A model generated the notes under the pieces. The model saw nothing but the letters and a program-made list of their open reading frames with translations. It made no database searches and was not told where the DNA came from. DNA of 64,000 nucleotides, from assembly GCF_003293695.1 (NCBI RefSeq), contig NZ_CP029556.1, positions 2,366,001 through 2,430,000 on the forward strand, read 5' to 3'. This DNA is from Lysobacter oculi (GTDB taxonomy: Bacteria; Pseudomonadota; Gammaproteobacteria; Xanthomonadales; Xanthomonadaceae). Shown one piece after another: positions 8,964-17,955 of this stretch. Every line of letters begins with the position of its first letter. Position 1 is the first letter of the stretch. Made by a program: the position numbers and the translations under genes.

Positions 8964-9737
8964 ATGAGTGAAGAGAACCGCAGCCCGCCCGTCCCCGAAG
9001 CGCCCGAACCGCGCGTGATCGAACGCCGCGTGGTGGAGCGTCGCGGGGCCGGCCTGTTCCGGCAGTTCCTGCTCTTCCTCGTCGGCCTGCTGGTCGGTGC
9101 CAATGGCGTCTATTACTGGATGCAGCGCGATGCCGCCCGCAGCACCGCTGCGGCATCCACGCCCGTCGCCACCTTGCCGGCGCCGAACGCCACGCCTGCA
9201 TCGCCCACGCCATCGAACGCCGCGCCGGCGACGATCGTGGTGGATCCGCACGGCAGCGAGCCGCCAATAGGCACCGCGCCGCCGCTGCCCGCGCCGGTCG
9301 CCGCGCCTTCGGGCCTGGTGATCCCGGTGCAGGGCATCGCCGCCACCCAGCTCATCGACACCTTCACCCAGGCACGCGGTGAAAACCGCGTCCATGACGC
9401 CATCGACATCATGGCCCCGCACGGCACGCCGGTGCTGGCGGTCGCCGATGGCAGCGTCGCCAAGCTGTTCGAAAGCAAGGCCGGCGGCACCACGCTCTAC
9501 CAGTTCGACCCGAGCGGCCGCTACGTCTATTACTACGCGCACCTGCAGGGCTACGCGCCGGGCGTGGTGGAAGGCAAGGCGCTGAAGCAGGGCGAAGTCA
9601 TCGCCTATGTCGGCAGCACCGGCAACGCCAACCCGGAAGGCCCGCACCTGCACTTCGCCATCGGCGCGCTCACGCCGGAAAAGAAGTGGTGGGACTACAC
9701 CGCCATCAACCCGTACCCGCTGCTCTCGGGGCGCTGA
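8964..9737 (+). CDS. M23 family (LytM-type) metallopeptidase, membrane-anchored
   Basis: A 257-residue protein: a short cytoplasmic segment with repeated Glu/Arg (VIERRVVERR), one transmembrane helix (about 37-55), a Pro/Ala/Thr-rich linker, and a C-terminal LytM domain. The zinc motif parts HDAID and HLHFAI are both present, so it could be active as a peptidoglycan endopeptidase. The position after an L,D-transpeptidase suggests a joint role in wall remodelling. Confidence 0.85.
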   Translation: MSEENRSPPVPEAPEPRVIERRVVERRGAGLFRQFLLFLVGLLVGANGVYYWMQRDAARSTAAASTPVATLPAPNATPASPTPSNAAPATIVVDPHGSEPPIGTAPPLPAPVAAPSGLVIPVQGIAATQLIDTFTQARGENRVHDAIDIMAPHGTPVLAVADGSVAKLFESKAGGTTLYQFDPSGRYVYYYAHLQGYAPGVVEGKALKQGEVIAYVGSTGNANPEGPHLHFAIGALTPEKKWWDYTAINPYPLLSGR

Positions 9738-9760
9738 GCCGGTTGCACGCCGGGCAGCCG

Positions 9761-9766
9761 TAAAAT
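9761..9766 (+). promoter_or_regulatory. Possible -10 (TAAAAT) of rsmC, leaderless
   Basis: TAAAAT ends 6 bases before the rsmC ATG at 9773. No ribosome site fits in that space and the -35 is not obvious. Similar TAAAAT boxes precede glmU (27568-27573) and glmS (29014-29019), though farther from their start codons. Confidence 0.35.
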
Positions 9767-9772
9767 CGCGGC

Positions 9773-10819
9773 ATGAAAACCGATGCCGCGCTCGATGCGC
9801 TCCTGCTGCCCTTCGCCCAACGCCTGTTGAAGGCCGAACCCGGTGCGTTGTTCCTGCGCGCCCGCGAAGGGGCTGCCCTGCATGCGCTCGGCCTGCGCGG
9901 CAAGTTGACCTGCGTGCAGCCGTTCAAGCCCTGGGCCGATGCGGTGCAACGCGCGGGTTTCGATGTCGCCTCGGAGCCGCCGGCGGGCACGTTCCCGCAG
10001 GCGTGGCTGCTGCCGCCCCGCCAGCGCGAGGAGGCGCGGGCGCTGATCGCCGCCGCGTTCGATGCCTGCGCACCGGGCGGCACCGTCATCGCCAGCGTGC
10101 CCAACGACGAGGGCGCGAAGGCGCTGGAAGGCGACTTCCGCAAACTGGCCGGCGCGCTCGACGGCGCGCTCAGCAAATTCCATTGCCGGGTGTTCTGGGC
10201 GAAGCACGACGACGTCCGCATCGACGCATCGCTGCTCGCGCAATGGCGCGATGCCGATGCGCCGCGCCGCATCCTGGATGGCCGTTTCACCAGCCGCCCC
10301 GGCGTGTTCGCGTGGAACCGCGTGGATGCCGGCTCCGCCCTGCTGGCGCAGCATCTGCCTGCCCAGTTGCACGGACGCGCCGCCGATCTCGGTGCCGGCT
10401 GGGGCTTCCTGTCCGATGCCTTGCTGACCAAGAACCCCGGCATCACCGCGCTCGACCTGTTCGAAGCCGACCATCGCGCGCTCGAACTGGCGCGCGGCAA
10501 CCTGGCCGCGCATGGCGAAAAATGTGCCATCGGTTGCCATTGGCATGATGTCGCCGAAGGCCTGCCCGCGGGTCCCAAGCGCGATGTCATCGTCAGCAAC
10601 CCGCCGTTCCACGACACCGGCAAGTCCACCCGCCATGCGCTCGGCCAGCGCTTCCTTGAAGTCGCGGCGGACGCGCTCGCGTCGACCGGCGCGTTCTGGA
10701 TGGTCGCCAACGCCCACCTGCCGTACGAGGCGATGCTGGGCGAACGCTTCGCGCAGGTCCGCGTGGTCGCCAACGCCGGCGGCTACAAGGTGATCGAAGC
10801 CCGCGAGCCGCGCCGATGA
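9773..10819 (+). CDS. rsmC: 16S rRNA (guanine-N2) methyltransferase RsmC-like
   Basis: A 348-residue class I SAM-dependent methyltransferase with the two-domain layout of RsmC, which methylates G1207 of 16S rRNA. The C-terminal domain has the SAM loop ADLGAGWGFLSDALL and the catalytic VIVSNPPFHDTGKST, the NPPF motif of N2-guanine enzymes. The N-terminal half is a degenerate methyltransferase-like domain, as in RsmC. It overlaps the start of the pseudouridine synthase gene by 4 bases, forming a small 16S rRNA modification operon. Confidence 0.85.
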   Translation: MKTDAALDALLLPFAQRLLKAEPGALFLRAREGAALHALGLRGKLTCVQPFKPWADAVQRAGFDVASEPPAGTFPQAWLLPPRQREEARALIAAAFDACAPGGTVIASVPNDEGAKALEGDFRKLAGALDGALSKFHCRVFWAKHDDVRIDASLLAQWRDADAPRRILDGRFTSRPGVFAWNRVDAGSALLAQHLPAQLHGRAADLGAGWGFLSDALLTKNPGITALDLFEADHRALELARGNLAAHGEKCAIGCHWHDVAEGLPAGPKRDVIVSNPPFHDTGKSTRHALGQRFLEVAADALASTGAFWMVANAHLPYEAMLGERFAQVRVVANAGGYKVIEAREPRR

Positions 10820-11526
10820 GCGGCAAGGTCAAGCTGCTGCGCTACCTCGCCAACCTCGGCTACGGCAGCCGCCGCGAAGTGCTGGGCCTGCTCGGCGAAG
10901 GCCGCGTCACCGATGCGGCGGGCGAGCCGTTGTATGGCGATGATGTCCGCGCCCACGGCGACATCCGCATCGACGGTGCGCCGCTGGATGCCGCGCCCGG
11001 ACTGCTGCTGATGCTCAACAAGCCGGCCGGCGTCACCTGTTCGGCGAAGGATCAGGGCCGTCTCGTCTACGACCTGTTGCCGAAGCGTTTCCGCCTGCGT
11101 GATCCCGTCGTTTCGCCGGTGGGCCGGCTCGACCGCGACACCTCCGGCCTGCTGCTGTTCACCGACGACGGCCAGTTGCTCCATCGCATCATCTCGCCCA
11201 AATCGAAATTGCCGAAGGTGTATCTCGCTGATCTCGCCAACGATTTGCGCGGTGATGAAGGCGCGCGCTTCGCCAGCGGCACGCTGATGCTGGAGAGCGA
11301 GCAGACGCCGCTGCTGCCGGCGGAATTCGAAGTGCTGGGCCCACGTCGTGCGCGCCTGACCCTGCACGAGGGTCGCTACCACCAGGTGCGGCGGATGTTC
11401 GCGGCGGTCGGCAACCATGTCGAGGCGCTGCATCGCGAGCGCGTCGGCGGGCTGGAACTGGATGGCCTGCCGGAAGGCGAGTGGCGGCTGCTGGATGACG
11501 CCGATCGCGCGCGGCTGTTCGGCTGA
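10816..11526 (+). CDS. rsuA: 16S rRNA pseudouridine synthase, RsuA family
   Basis: A 236-residue pseudouridine synthase of the RsuA/RluE group. An S4-like domain at the N-terminus (LLRYLANLGYGSRREV) is followed by the catalytic domain with the Asp in GRLDRDTSGLLLF and the family motif GRYHQVRRMF. RsuA makes pseudouridine 516 in 16S rRNA; the local pairing with rsmC agrees with a 16S target, but other members of the group act on 23S rRNA. It overlaps rsmC by 4 bases. Confidence 0.85.
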   Translation: MSGKVKLLRYLANLGYGSRREVLGLLGEGRVTDAAGEPLYGDDVRAHGDIRIDGAPLDAAPGLLLMLNKPAGVTCSAKDQGRLVYDLLPKRFRLRDPVVSPVGRLDRDTSGLLLFTDDGQLLHRIISPKSKLPKVYLADLANDLRGDEGARFASGTLMLESEQTPLLPAEFEVLGPRRARLTLHEGRYHQVRRMFAAVGNHVEALHRERVGGLELDGLPEGEWRLLDDADRARLFG

Positions 11527-11541
11527 GTCGCGCTTCGCTGT

Positions 11542-12093
11542 TCAGTCGTCGGCGAGCAGCTTGCGGTAGCCGTCGTTGCCGAGCGTTTCCATCGCCGCGA
11601 TGTTGCGCTCGATGATCGCGTCCGGTTCGGGATAAGCAGCCACCGCGCGGTCCAGGCTGTCTTCGCGCAGCAGGTGCAGGATCGGCCACGGCGCACGGTT
11701 GGTGTTGTTGCCGGGCTCGTCGTAGCCGGTGTCGGCGAACTGGTAGTGCGGGTGGAAGCTGGCGACCTGCAGCACGCCGTCCAGTTCCAGCGCTTCGATG
11801 AGCGCATCGGCCTCGTCGAGGAAATCGTTGTAGTCGAGGAAGTCGCCGAGTACCGAAGGCAGCACCAGCAGGGTGGTGTCGGTGAGTTCGGGCGCGGTGT
11901 CGCGCAGATGCAGCATCTCCTCGCCCAGTTCTTCGCGCAGGTCGTCGGTGTTGTCGGCATCGCTGATGACGATGCGCACCTGGTTGCGCACGTAGACCGA
12001 CTTGGCGAACGGGCACAGGTTCATGCCGATGACGGCGCGTTCCAGCCAACGGCGGATGTCGGCTTCGATGGCGGGTTTGTCGATGTCGTTCAT
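11542..12093 (-). CDS. DUF1415 family protein
   Basis: A 183-residue cytoplasmic protein of the DUF1415 family, found mainly in gamma- and betaproteobacteria; function unknown. The conserved start IRRWLERAVIGMNLCPFAK and the FHPHYQFADT segment are visible. It is convergent with rsuA, 15 bases apart. Between it and yajQ lies the large inverted repeat at 12129-12240. Confidence 0.83.
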   Translation of the reverse strand: MNDIDKPAIEADIRRWLERAVIGMNLCPFAKSVYVRNQVRIVISDADNTDDLREELGEEMLHLRDTAPELTDTTLLVLPSVLGDFLDYNDFLDEADALIEALELDGVLQVASFHPHYQFADTGYDEPGNNTNRAPWPILHLLREDSLDRAVAAYPEPDAIIERNIAAMETLGNDGYRKLLADD

Positions 12094-12128
12094 GCCGGTC
12101 TCATGCTGCTATGTGGGAGTTGCGATGA

Positions 12129-12240
12129 CGCGAAGGGACAGGCCATCGCCATCCCGGCACGCCGCAAGTACGTCCATGTAGGCTCATACGCGGCATCCAT
12201 GCCGCGTAAGGCCGGGATCACGATGGCCTGTCCCTTCGCG
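12129..12240. repeat. Long inverted repeat with internal palindrome (REP/MITE-like)
   Basis: The arms 12129-12158 and 12211-12240 match in inverted orientation at 28 of 30 positions. The 52-base middle holds a second perfect palindrome at 12188-12207 (acgcggcat / atgccgcgt, 2-base centre). The middle contains tacgtccatgtaggctcat, a motif I have seen repeated between genes in Xanthomonas and Stenotrophomonas. No protein is encoded. It is probably a REP/MITE-type element, which may also act as a terminator between DUF1415 and yajQ. Confidence 0.6.
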
Positions 12241-12315
12241 GGGGACGTGCGATGCGGCTGTGGCCGAAGTCCAGGCTGCCCGTCTCTTCGCCATCACGTG
12301 CGATGTCGCGTCGCC

Positions 12316-12798
12316 TCAATCCCTGAAATTGTCGAACTGCAGCGGCAGGTCGAAGGTCTTGCCACGCAGCAGCGCGATGGCCGCCTGCAGGTCGTCGCGC
12401 TTCTTGCCGGTGACGCGCAGCTTGTCGCCGTTGATCTGGCTCTCCACCTTCAACTTGGCGGCCTTCAACTCGTTCTGGATCTTCTTCGCCAGCTCGCGCT
12501 CGATGCCCTGCTTGACCGTGATCTTCTGCCGGGCGCCGGCCACGTTGGTCTCGATGTCGCCGGCTTCCGTGCAGCGCGGCTCGATCTTCCGCGCGATCAG
12601 CCGCGCATCCAGGATGTCGCGCAGCTGCTGCAGCTGGAACTCGCTCGGCGCGTGCAGCGACAGCACCGATTCCTCGCGGCTGATGCCGGCATCCACGCCC
12701 TTGAAATCGAAACGGGTGCCCAGCTCGCGGTTGGCCTGGTCAACGGCATTGGTGAGTTCGTGGGTATCCACTTCGGACACGATGTCGAAGGAGGGCAT
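12316..12798 (-). CDS. yajQ: YajQ family cyclic-di-GMP/nucleotide-binding protein
   Basis: A 160-residue cytoplasmic protein of the YajQ (DUF520) family. It begins MPSFDIVSEVDTHELTNAVD and includes FDFKGVDAGI, both hallmarks. The Xanthomonas homologue has been described as a cyclic-di-GMP-responsive transcription co-factor linked to virulence; other members bind tRNA or nucleotides. The frame stays open far upstream, but that extension is the antisense of the neighbouring transporter and is not coding. It is divergent from the EamA gene. Confidence 0.92.
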   Translation of the reverse strand: MPSFDIVSEVDTHELTNAVDQANRELGTRFDFKGVDAGISREESVLSLHAPSEFQLQQLRDILDARLIARKIEPRCTEAGDIETNVAGARQKITVKQGIERELAKKIQNELKAAKLKVESQINGDKLRVTGKKRDDLQAAIALLRGKTFDLPLQFDNFRD

Positions 12799-12891
12799 GG
12801 CGATCACGCGGATGTCGAGGGGCAGGCAGGATAGCCCACGGCCCGCGCCCATGCCGGTGATAGCCTGTGGCGCCCGACGCCCTGCATCGCC

Positions 12892-13773
12892 ATGGCCCCG
12901 AGCACCCGCGCCACCTGGTTGATGCTGATCGCGGTGGCGGCCTTCGCCGGCATGGATGCCTCGCTCAAGCTGCTGGCCGCGCACTACCCGCCGCTGCAGG
13001 TCGGTGCGCTGCGCGGGTTCGCCTCGCTGCCCTTCGTGCTGGCGTGGGCGCTGGCGACCGGCGGCTGGGCCTCGCTCAGACCGGTGCGCATCGGCCTGCA
13101 CGTGCTGCGCGGGGTATTGGGCATCGCGATGATGGTCGGCTTCGTCTACGGCATCGCGCGGCTGCCGCTGTCCACGGCCTATGCCATCACCTTCATCGCG
13201 CCCCTGCTGGTCACGCTGCTGGCGGTGCCGTTCCTGGGCGAACACGTCGGCCCGCGCCGGCTCGCCGCCGTGGTGGTGGGGTTGCTCGGCGTGCTGGTGA
13301 TCCTGCGGCCGGGCGGTGGCGTGTTGTCGGCGGCGGGGCTGGCGGTGGTCGGCGCGGCGGTCTGCTACGCCATCGGTGCGATCACCGTGCGGATGCTGAC
13401 CCGCACCGACAGCACCCAGGCGATGGTGGTGTGGATGCTGGGTCTGCTCGGTGCCGGCGCGGGCCTGCTGGCGTGGCCCGGCTGGGTGCCGCTGCGGGCT
13501 TCGGACCTCGGCATCGTGGTGCTGGTCGGCGGCTTCGGCGCGTTGGCCCAGGTGCTGCTGACCGAAGCCTTCCGGCTGGGCCAGGCTTCGCGCATCGCGC
13601 CACTGGAATACACCGCGCTGCTGTGGTCGCTCGGCATCGATCTGGCGCTGTGGGGCGTGCTGCCGGATGCGATGAGCTGGCTGGGCGCGGCGATCATCGT
13701 CGGCAGCGGCCTCTACCTGCTGTGGCGCGAGCGCGATCCGGCGCTGGGGCATGATGTCGCCGTGCCGCCCTGA
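12892..13773 (+). CDS. EamA/DMT family transporter
   Basis: A 293-residue inner-membrane protein with about ten hydrophobic helices in two EamA repeats (about 10-140 and 150-285), typical of drug/metabolite transporters. The first repeat ends in AYAITFIAPLLVTLLAVPFLGE and the second in YTALLWSLGIDLALWG, the family pattern. Substrate cannot be predicted. It starts 94 bases from the divergent yajQ start and is followed 12 bases later by a small membrane-protein gene. Confidence 0.85.
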   Translation: MAPSTRATWLMLIAVAAFAGMDASLKLLAAHYPPLQVGALRGFASLPFVLAWALATGGWASLRPVRIGLHVLRGVLGIAMMVGFVYGIARLPLSTAYAITFIAPLLVTLLAVPFLGEHVGPRRLAAVVVGLLGVLVILRPGGGVLSAAGLAVVGAAVCYAIGAITVRMLTRTDSTQAMVVWMLGLLGAGAGLLAWPGWVPLRASDLGIVVLVGGFGALAQVLLTEAFRLGQASRIAPLEYTALLWSLGIDLALWGVLPDAMSWLGAAIIVGSGLYLLWRERDPALGHDVAVPP

Positions 13774-13785
13774 CCCGAACCGTCG

Positions 13786-14331
13786 ATGCCGCTGCTGTTC
13801 CTCCTCCCGCTGCTGATCCTTGCCGTGGTGGTGCTGTGGGCGCTGCTGCTGCCGCTGTCGCTGATCCAGCGCTACCGCTTCGGGCGCAAGCGCCGCCGCG
13901 TGGTGGGTTGGGTGACCTCGGCCAATGCGTGGCTGGTGCTGGTGTCGGTGGCGGCGTTCTTTTTGAGCGCGTGGATGGCGACGCGCTGGCTGCCGCAGGC
14001 CTTGACCATGGCCGGGCTCGGGTTCGCCGCCGGCATCGCGCTGGGCATCATCAACCTGCTGATCAGCAAGCGTGATGTGGAAGCCGGCCAGTTCCATGTC
14101 ACGCCGAACGCCGTCCTTGTGCTGGGCCTGACCTTGCTGGTGGCCGGGCGCATCGTGCTCGGGTTCTGGCAGCTGGCCGAACACGGCTTCCAGCTGCATC
14201 CACTGCAGCGCGAGGAGGCGTGGTTCCTGCGTCCGGACAGCCTGTTCTCGTTGGGCGGCCTGTTGCTCGGGCATTACTTCGCCTGGTGCTGGGGATTGCG
14301 TGGCCGGTTGAAGCGGCTGCCGCGCGGCTGA
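13786..14331 (+). CDS. Integral membrane protein, unknown
   Basis: A 181-residue protein with about five hydrophobic segments: the N-terminus (LLFLLPLLILAVVVLWALLL), SANAWLVLVSVAAFFL, AGLGFAAGIALGIINLLI, VLVLGLTLLVAGRIVLG and a last one near LFSLGGLLLGHYF. A basic loop (YRFGRKRRRVVGW) follows the first helix, so the N-terminus is probably outside. I do not recognise the family with confidence. It is probably co-transcribed with the EamA gene. Confidence 0.7.
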   Translation: MPLLFLLPLLILAVVVLWALLLPLSLIQRYRFGRKRRRVVGWVTSANAWLVLVSVAAFFLSAWMATRWLPQALTMAGLGFAAGIALGIINLLISKRDVEAGQFHVTPNAVLVLGLTLLVAGRIVLGFWQLAEHGFQLHPLQREEAWFLRPDSLFSLGGLLLGHYFAWCWGLRGRLKRLPRG

Positions 14332-14387
14332 GCGGAGCCGCCTCGCTGCGGATCCGGCATCCCCAAAGATCCGACATCCGCAAAAGA

Positions 14388-14409
14388 GAACGGGCCCGAA
14401 GGCCCGTTC
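14388..14409. terminator. Bidirectional hairpin downstream of ompW
   Basis: A perfect 9-bp stem (gaacgggcc / ggcccgttc) with a CGAA tetraloop lies between the convergent membrane-protein and ompW genes. Confidence 0.6.
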
Positions 14410-14433
14410 CCGACGCGCGAGGATGCGGCGCGA

Positions 14434-15096
14434 TCAGAAGCGCGCACCCATGCCCACGCCGACCACCCACGGGTCGAGCTGGGCTTCGCCGACCTTCTGG
14501 CCGCCGCGGGTGACGTCCGACTTGCCCTTCAGGTAACGGGCTTCGGCGCGGGTGAACCAGCGCTCGTTGATGTTGAAGTCGGCGCCCACCGTGCCCATCG
14601 CGCCCTTCGGCGTGCTCATGCCGATGTGCTGGCCGGCGGCGTCCTTCTCGTCGCTGATGTTGGCTTCGTAATAGCCCAGGCCGACGTACGGGCGGATCGC
14701 CTGGCCGCTCTGGCCGAAGTGGTACTGGCCGCTGACGCCGTAGGGCTGCGCCTTGACTTGGCCGCCGACGCCCGGGCCGACGATCTTGTGCTCGGACTTG
14801 TCGACCGCGCCCCAGGCTTCGACCGCGATGTTGTCGGTCACATGCCAGGCGGCGGAGACGGCCGGCATGCTGCCGCCCTTCAGGCCGCGCTTGGGGTCGT
14901 CGCTGAAGGCGTCGCCCTTGGGCTTGACGATGTTGTAGGTGCCGGCCACCGAGAAGCGCTTGTGGTCCGACGGCGTGGTGGTGGCGTCGGTGGTGGTGAC
15001 CGTGCCGCCGCTGGAGGTGTCGGCGTCCTGCGCGAAGGCGGCGGGGCTGACCAGCAGGGCGGCGGCAATGGCGAGGCTCAGGGAGCGAAACTTCAT
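14434..15096 (-). CDS. ompW: OmpW family outer-membrane protein
   Basis: A 220-residue outer-membrane beta-barrel of the OmpW family. The signal peptide ends AFAQ; a short Thr/Ser/Asp-rich segment precedes the barrel. The family features YNIVKPKGDAF near the start, GLGYY in the middle and a C-terminal Phe (VGVGMGARF), the sorting signal for the BAM machinery, are visible. OmpW proteins form narrow hydrophobic channels. A GGAGATC ribosome site lies just upstream of the ATG. Confidence 0.88.
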   Translation of the reverse strand: MKFRSLSLAIAAALLVSPAAFAQDADTSSGGTVTTTDATTTPSDHKRFSVAGTYNIVKPKGDAFSDDPKRGLKGGSMPAVSAAWHVTDNIAVEAWGAVDKSEHKIVGPGVGGQVKAQPYGVSGQYHFGQSGQAIRPYVGLGYYEANISDEKDAAGQHIGMSTPKGAMGTVGADFNINERWFTRAEARYLKGKSDVTRGGQKVGEAQLDPWVVGVGMGARF

Positions 15097-15338
15097 GGGG
15101 GATCTCCTTTATCGGTTTTCTGTTGCCCGCGGAGTGGGCGGTTCGCACCCTATCGGCGCGGGGATGAACGTCCGCTGGGTCGGGGGTGGCACGGGCGGGG
15201 TGGGGTTCAGCGGCGTCGTCGCGCCGTGAAATATCAGCCGGATGAAATCCCCGGGACGTCCAACATTCGCCCCCGTGTATTTGTTCGCGCCCGGTTTATC
15301 CGGCCACAATAGGGTTCGACACACCCCCTGGAGCGGTC

Positions 15339-16778
15339 ATGGCGGAACTGAAGGAAGCACGCGTCCCCGACATCGGCGGTCATGGCGATGTCCCGGTGAT
15401 CGAGCTGCTGGTGAAGCCCGGCGACACGGTCAGCAAGGACCAGGGCCTGATCACGCTGGAATCCGACAAGGCCACCATGGAAGTGCCGGCCCCGTTCGCC
15501 GGCGTCATCCGGGAATTGAAGGTGAAGCTCGGCGACACCCTCTCCGAAGGCGATGTGGTGGCGATGATCGAAGCCGAAGCCGGCGGCGCCGCCGAAGCCG
15601 CCCCGCCGCGTGCCGAACCCGAAGCCGCCAAGGCCGAAACCCCGGCCAGCGAGACCGGCGCCAAGGTCGAGCCGGTCGCGGTCTCCGCCACCCCCGACAA
15701 GCTGACCCAGGCCTCCATCGCCACCAGCGAGGCGCGCGAGGCGGTCGATGAACTCACCGCGCGCCGTTCCGCCCGTGGCGAGTCCGCGGACCTGGCCGAA
15801 GTCGAACCGGGCCGCCCGGCCGTGCGTTTCGAAGCCGATGCCGTGCTGCCCGACAAGGTGCCCTACGCCAGCCCGGCGGTGCGCCTGTTCGCCCGCGAGC
15901 TGGGTGTGGACCTGGCGCAGGTGGCCGGCAGCGCCGACAAGGGCCGCATCACCCGCGAGGACGTGCAGAAGTTCGTGAAGTCGGCGCTGGAAGGCGGCGT
16001 GCGCCCGGCGACGGCCGGCGTGGTCGCCGGCGGCGGCGGGCTCAACCTGCTGCCGTGGCCGAAGGTGGACTTCGCCAAGTTCGGCGAGATCGAGGTCAAG
16101 CCGCTGCCGCGCATCAAGAAGATTTCCGGCGCCAACCTCGCCCGCAACTGGGCGATGATCCCGCACGTCACCCAGTTCGACAGCGCCGACATCACCGACC
16201 TGGAAGCCCTGCGCGTCCAGCTCAACAAGGAAAACGAGAAGGCGGGCATCAAGCTGACCATGCTCGCCTTCCTGATGAAGGCGGTGGTCTCGCTGCTCAG
16301 GCAGTACCCGGAGTTCAACGCCTCGCTCGACGAGAGCGGCGACAACCTCACCCTCAAGAAGTACTTCCACATCGGCTTCGCCGCCGACACGCCCAACGGG
16401 CTGGTGGTGCCGGTGGTGCGCGACTGCGACAAGAAGGGCGTCATCCAGATCGCGCAGGAGACTTCGGAACTGGCGAAGAAGGCGCGCGACGGCAAGCTCG
16501 GCCCGGCCGACATGCAGGGCGGCTGTTTCAGCATCAGCTCGCTGGGCGGTATCGGCGGCACCGCCTTCACCCCGATCGTCAACGCGCCGGAAGTCGCCAT
16601 CCTCGGCGTGTCCAAGTCGTCGATGCAGCCGGTCTGGAACGGCAGCGCCTTCGAGCCGCGCATGATGCTGCCGCTGTCGCTGTCCTACGACCACCGGGTG
16701 ATCGATGGCGCGGCGGCGGCCCGCTTCACCGCGGCGCTGGCGCAGCTGTTGGCCGACATGCGCCGGGTCCTGCTCTGA
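15339..16778 (+). CDS. aceF: Pyruvate dehydrogenase E2 (dihydrolipoyl acetyltransferase)
   Basis: A 479-residue E2 component that transfers the acetyl group from lipoyl-lysine to CoA. One lipoyl domain (1-80; lipoylated Lys44 in ESDKATMEVPAP), an Ala/Glu/Pro-rich linker, the peripheral subunit-binding domain (around VPYASPAVRLFARELGVD), a second linker, and the catalytic domain with DHRVIDGAAAARF (His and Asp of the active site) near the C-terminus. Its lipoyl domain closely matches that of lpdA downstream. An MscS gene lies between the two, and no E1 gene is in this window. Confidence 0.95.
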   Translation: MAELKEARVPDIGGHGDVPVIELLVKPGDTVSKDQGLITLESDKATMEVPAPFAGVIRELKVKLGDTLSEGDVVAMIEAEAGGAAEAAPPRAEPEAAKAETPASETGAKVEPVAVSATPDKLTQASIATSEAREAVDELTARRSARGESADLAEVEPGRPAVRFEADAVLPDKVPYASPAVRLFARELGVDLAQVAGSADKGRITREDVQKFVKSALEGGVRPATAGVVAGGGGLNLLPWPKVDFAKFGEIEVKPLPRIKKISGANLARNWAMIPHVTQFDSADITDLEALRVQLNKENEKAGIKLTMLAFLMKAVVSLLRQYPEFNASLDESGDNLTLKKYFHIGFAADTPNGLVVPVVRDCDKKGVIQIAQETSELAKKARDGKLGPADMQGGCFSISSLGGIGGTAFTPIVNAPEVAILGVSKSSMQPVWNGSAFEPRMMLPLSLSYDHRVIDGAAAARFTAALAQLLADMRRVLL

Positions 16779-16785
16779 GCAGGGC

Positions 16786-17955
16786 ATGAGCTGGCAGCCG
16801 CAGATCGGCGAAAAGATCGAGCGCGCCACCGAGCGCGCCCGCGACGTGGCCGGCAACGCCGGCGACCGCGCGCTGGCCGACCTGCAACCGCTGCTGTCCA
16901 CCCGCCTGGTCGATGCCGGCGGCTTCTCGGTGACGGTGGGCGGCCTGGTCGGTGCGCTGCTCGCCCTGCTCGGCGCGCTGCTGGTCTCTAACCTGCTGCG
17001 CGCCGCCATCAACCGCTACGGCGAGCGCGATGCCACGCGCAACCAGGCGGCGTTGTACACGCTCTCGCGCATCCTCCATTACGTGCTGCTGGCGGTCGGC
17101 GTGATGCTGGCGCTCGATTCGCTGGGCCTGCCGCTCAGCAAGTTCGGGTTCTTCGCCGGCGCACTCGGCGTGGGCCTCGGCTTCGGCCTGCAGCAGATCT
17201 TCAGCAACTTCGTCTCCGGGCTGATCCTGCTGTTCGACCGTTCGCTGAAAGTCGGCGACTTCGTCCAGCTCGACGACAACGTGCGCGGCGTGGTCAAGGC
17301 GATCAACATCCGCGCCACCCGCATCACCACCAACGACAACATCGACATCCTCGTGCCGAACTCCGAGTTCGTCAGCGGGCGCGTCACCAACTGGACCTAC
17401 CGCTCGGTCAACCGCCGCATCCGCGTGCCGTTCGGCGTGGCCTACGGCGTGGACAAGGAACTGGTGAAGAAGGCGGCGCTGGAAGCCGCGGCGCAGGTGC
17501 CCTTCACCCTGAGCATGGAAGGCGAGAAGGCGCCGCAGGTGTGGCTGGTCGGTTTCGGCGAGAACTCGGTGGAGTTCATGCTCGCCGTGTGGCTGACCGA
17601 AGCCGCCGCGCGCCGCAACGTGGCCGTGCGCGCCGCCTACCTGTGGGAGCTCGACACCGTGTTCAAGCAGCACGGCATCGAGCTGCCGCTGCCGCAGCGT
17701 GATCTGCACATCCGCGGCCTGTTCGGTCTTGAAGGCGAGGCCGCGCTGCTGGCATTGCGTGGTCAGGACCCGGCGGCGGCATCGACACCGTCGATGGAAG
17801 CCGAACACGCCACCCACACCCGGCTCGACGAAGCCGAACGCGCGCGGCTGGCGCGCAACGACGCGCAGGTGGATGCCGAGCGCGAAATCCGCAAGGACAT
17901 CGAGGCGCAGGACGCCGACCCACCCCAACGGAGCAGGACCGATGGCAACGATTGA
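16786..17955 (+). CDS. MscS family mechanosensitive channel
   Basis: A 389-residue inner-membrane channel of the MscS family. An N-terminal amphipathic stretch is followed by about three membrane helices; the pore-lining third helix is LGVGLGFGLQQIFSNFVSGL, and the beta domain follows (GDFVQLDDNVRGVVKAINIR). The C-terminal 60 residues are charged and probably extend beyond the usual vestibule. The ATG 7 bases after aceF is chosen; upstream frame belongs to aceF. It overlaps lpdA by 14 bases, so all three genes are probably one operon. Confidence 0.9.
   Translation: MSWQPQIGEKIERATERARDVAGNAGDRALADLQPLLSTRLVDAGGFSVTVGGLVGALLALLGALLVSNLLRAAINRYGERDATRNQAALYTLSRILHYVLLAVGVMLALDSLGLPLSKFGFFAGALGVGLGFGLQQIFSNFVSGLILLFDRSLKVGDFVQLDDNVRGVVKAINIRATRITTNDNIDILVPNSEFVSGRVTNWTYRSVNRRIRVPFGVAYGVDKELVKKAALEAAAQVPFTLSMEGEKAPQVWLVGFGENSVEFMLAVWLTEAAARRNVAVRAAYLWELDTVFKQHGIELPLPQRDLHIRGLFGLEGEAALLALRGQDPAAASTPSMEAEHATHTRLDEAERARLARNDAQVDAEREIRKDIEAQDADPPQRSRTDGND

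Noticed and set aside
12799-14274. Long upstream extension of yajQ
   Set aside because: It runs antisense through the EamA transporter and neighbour; YajQ proteins are about 160 residues and start at 12798.
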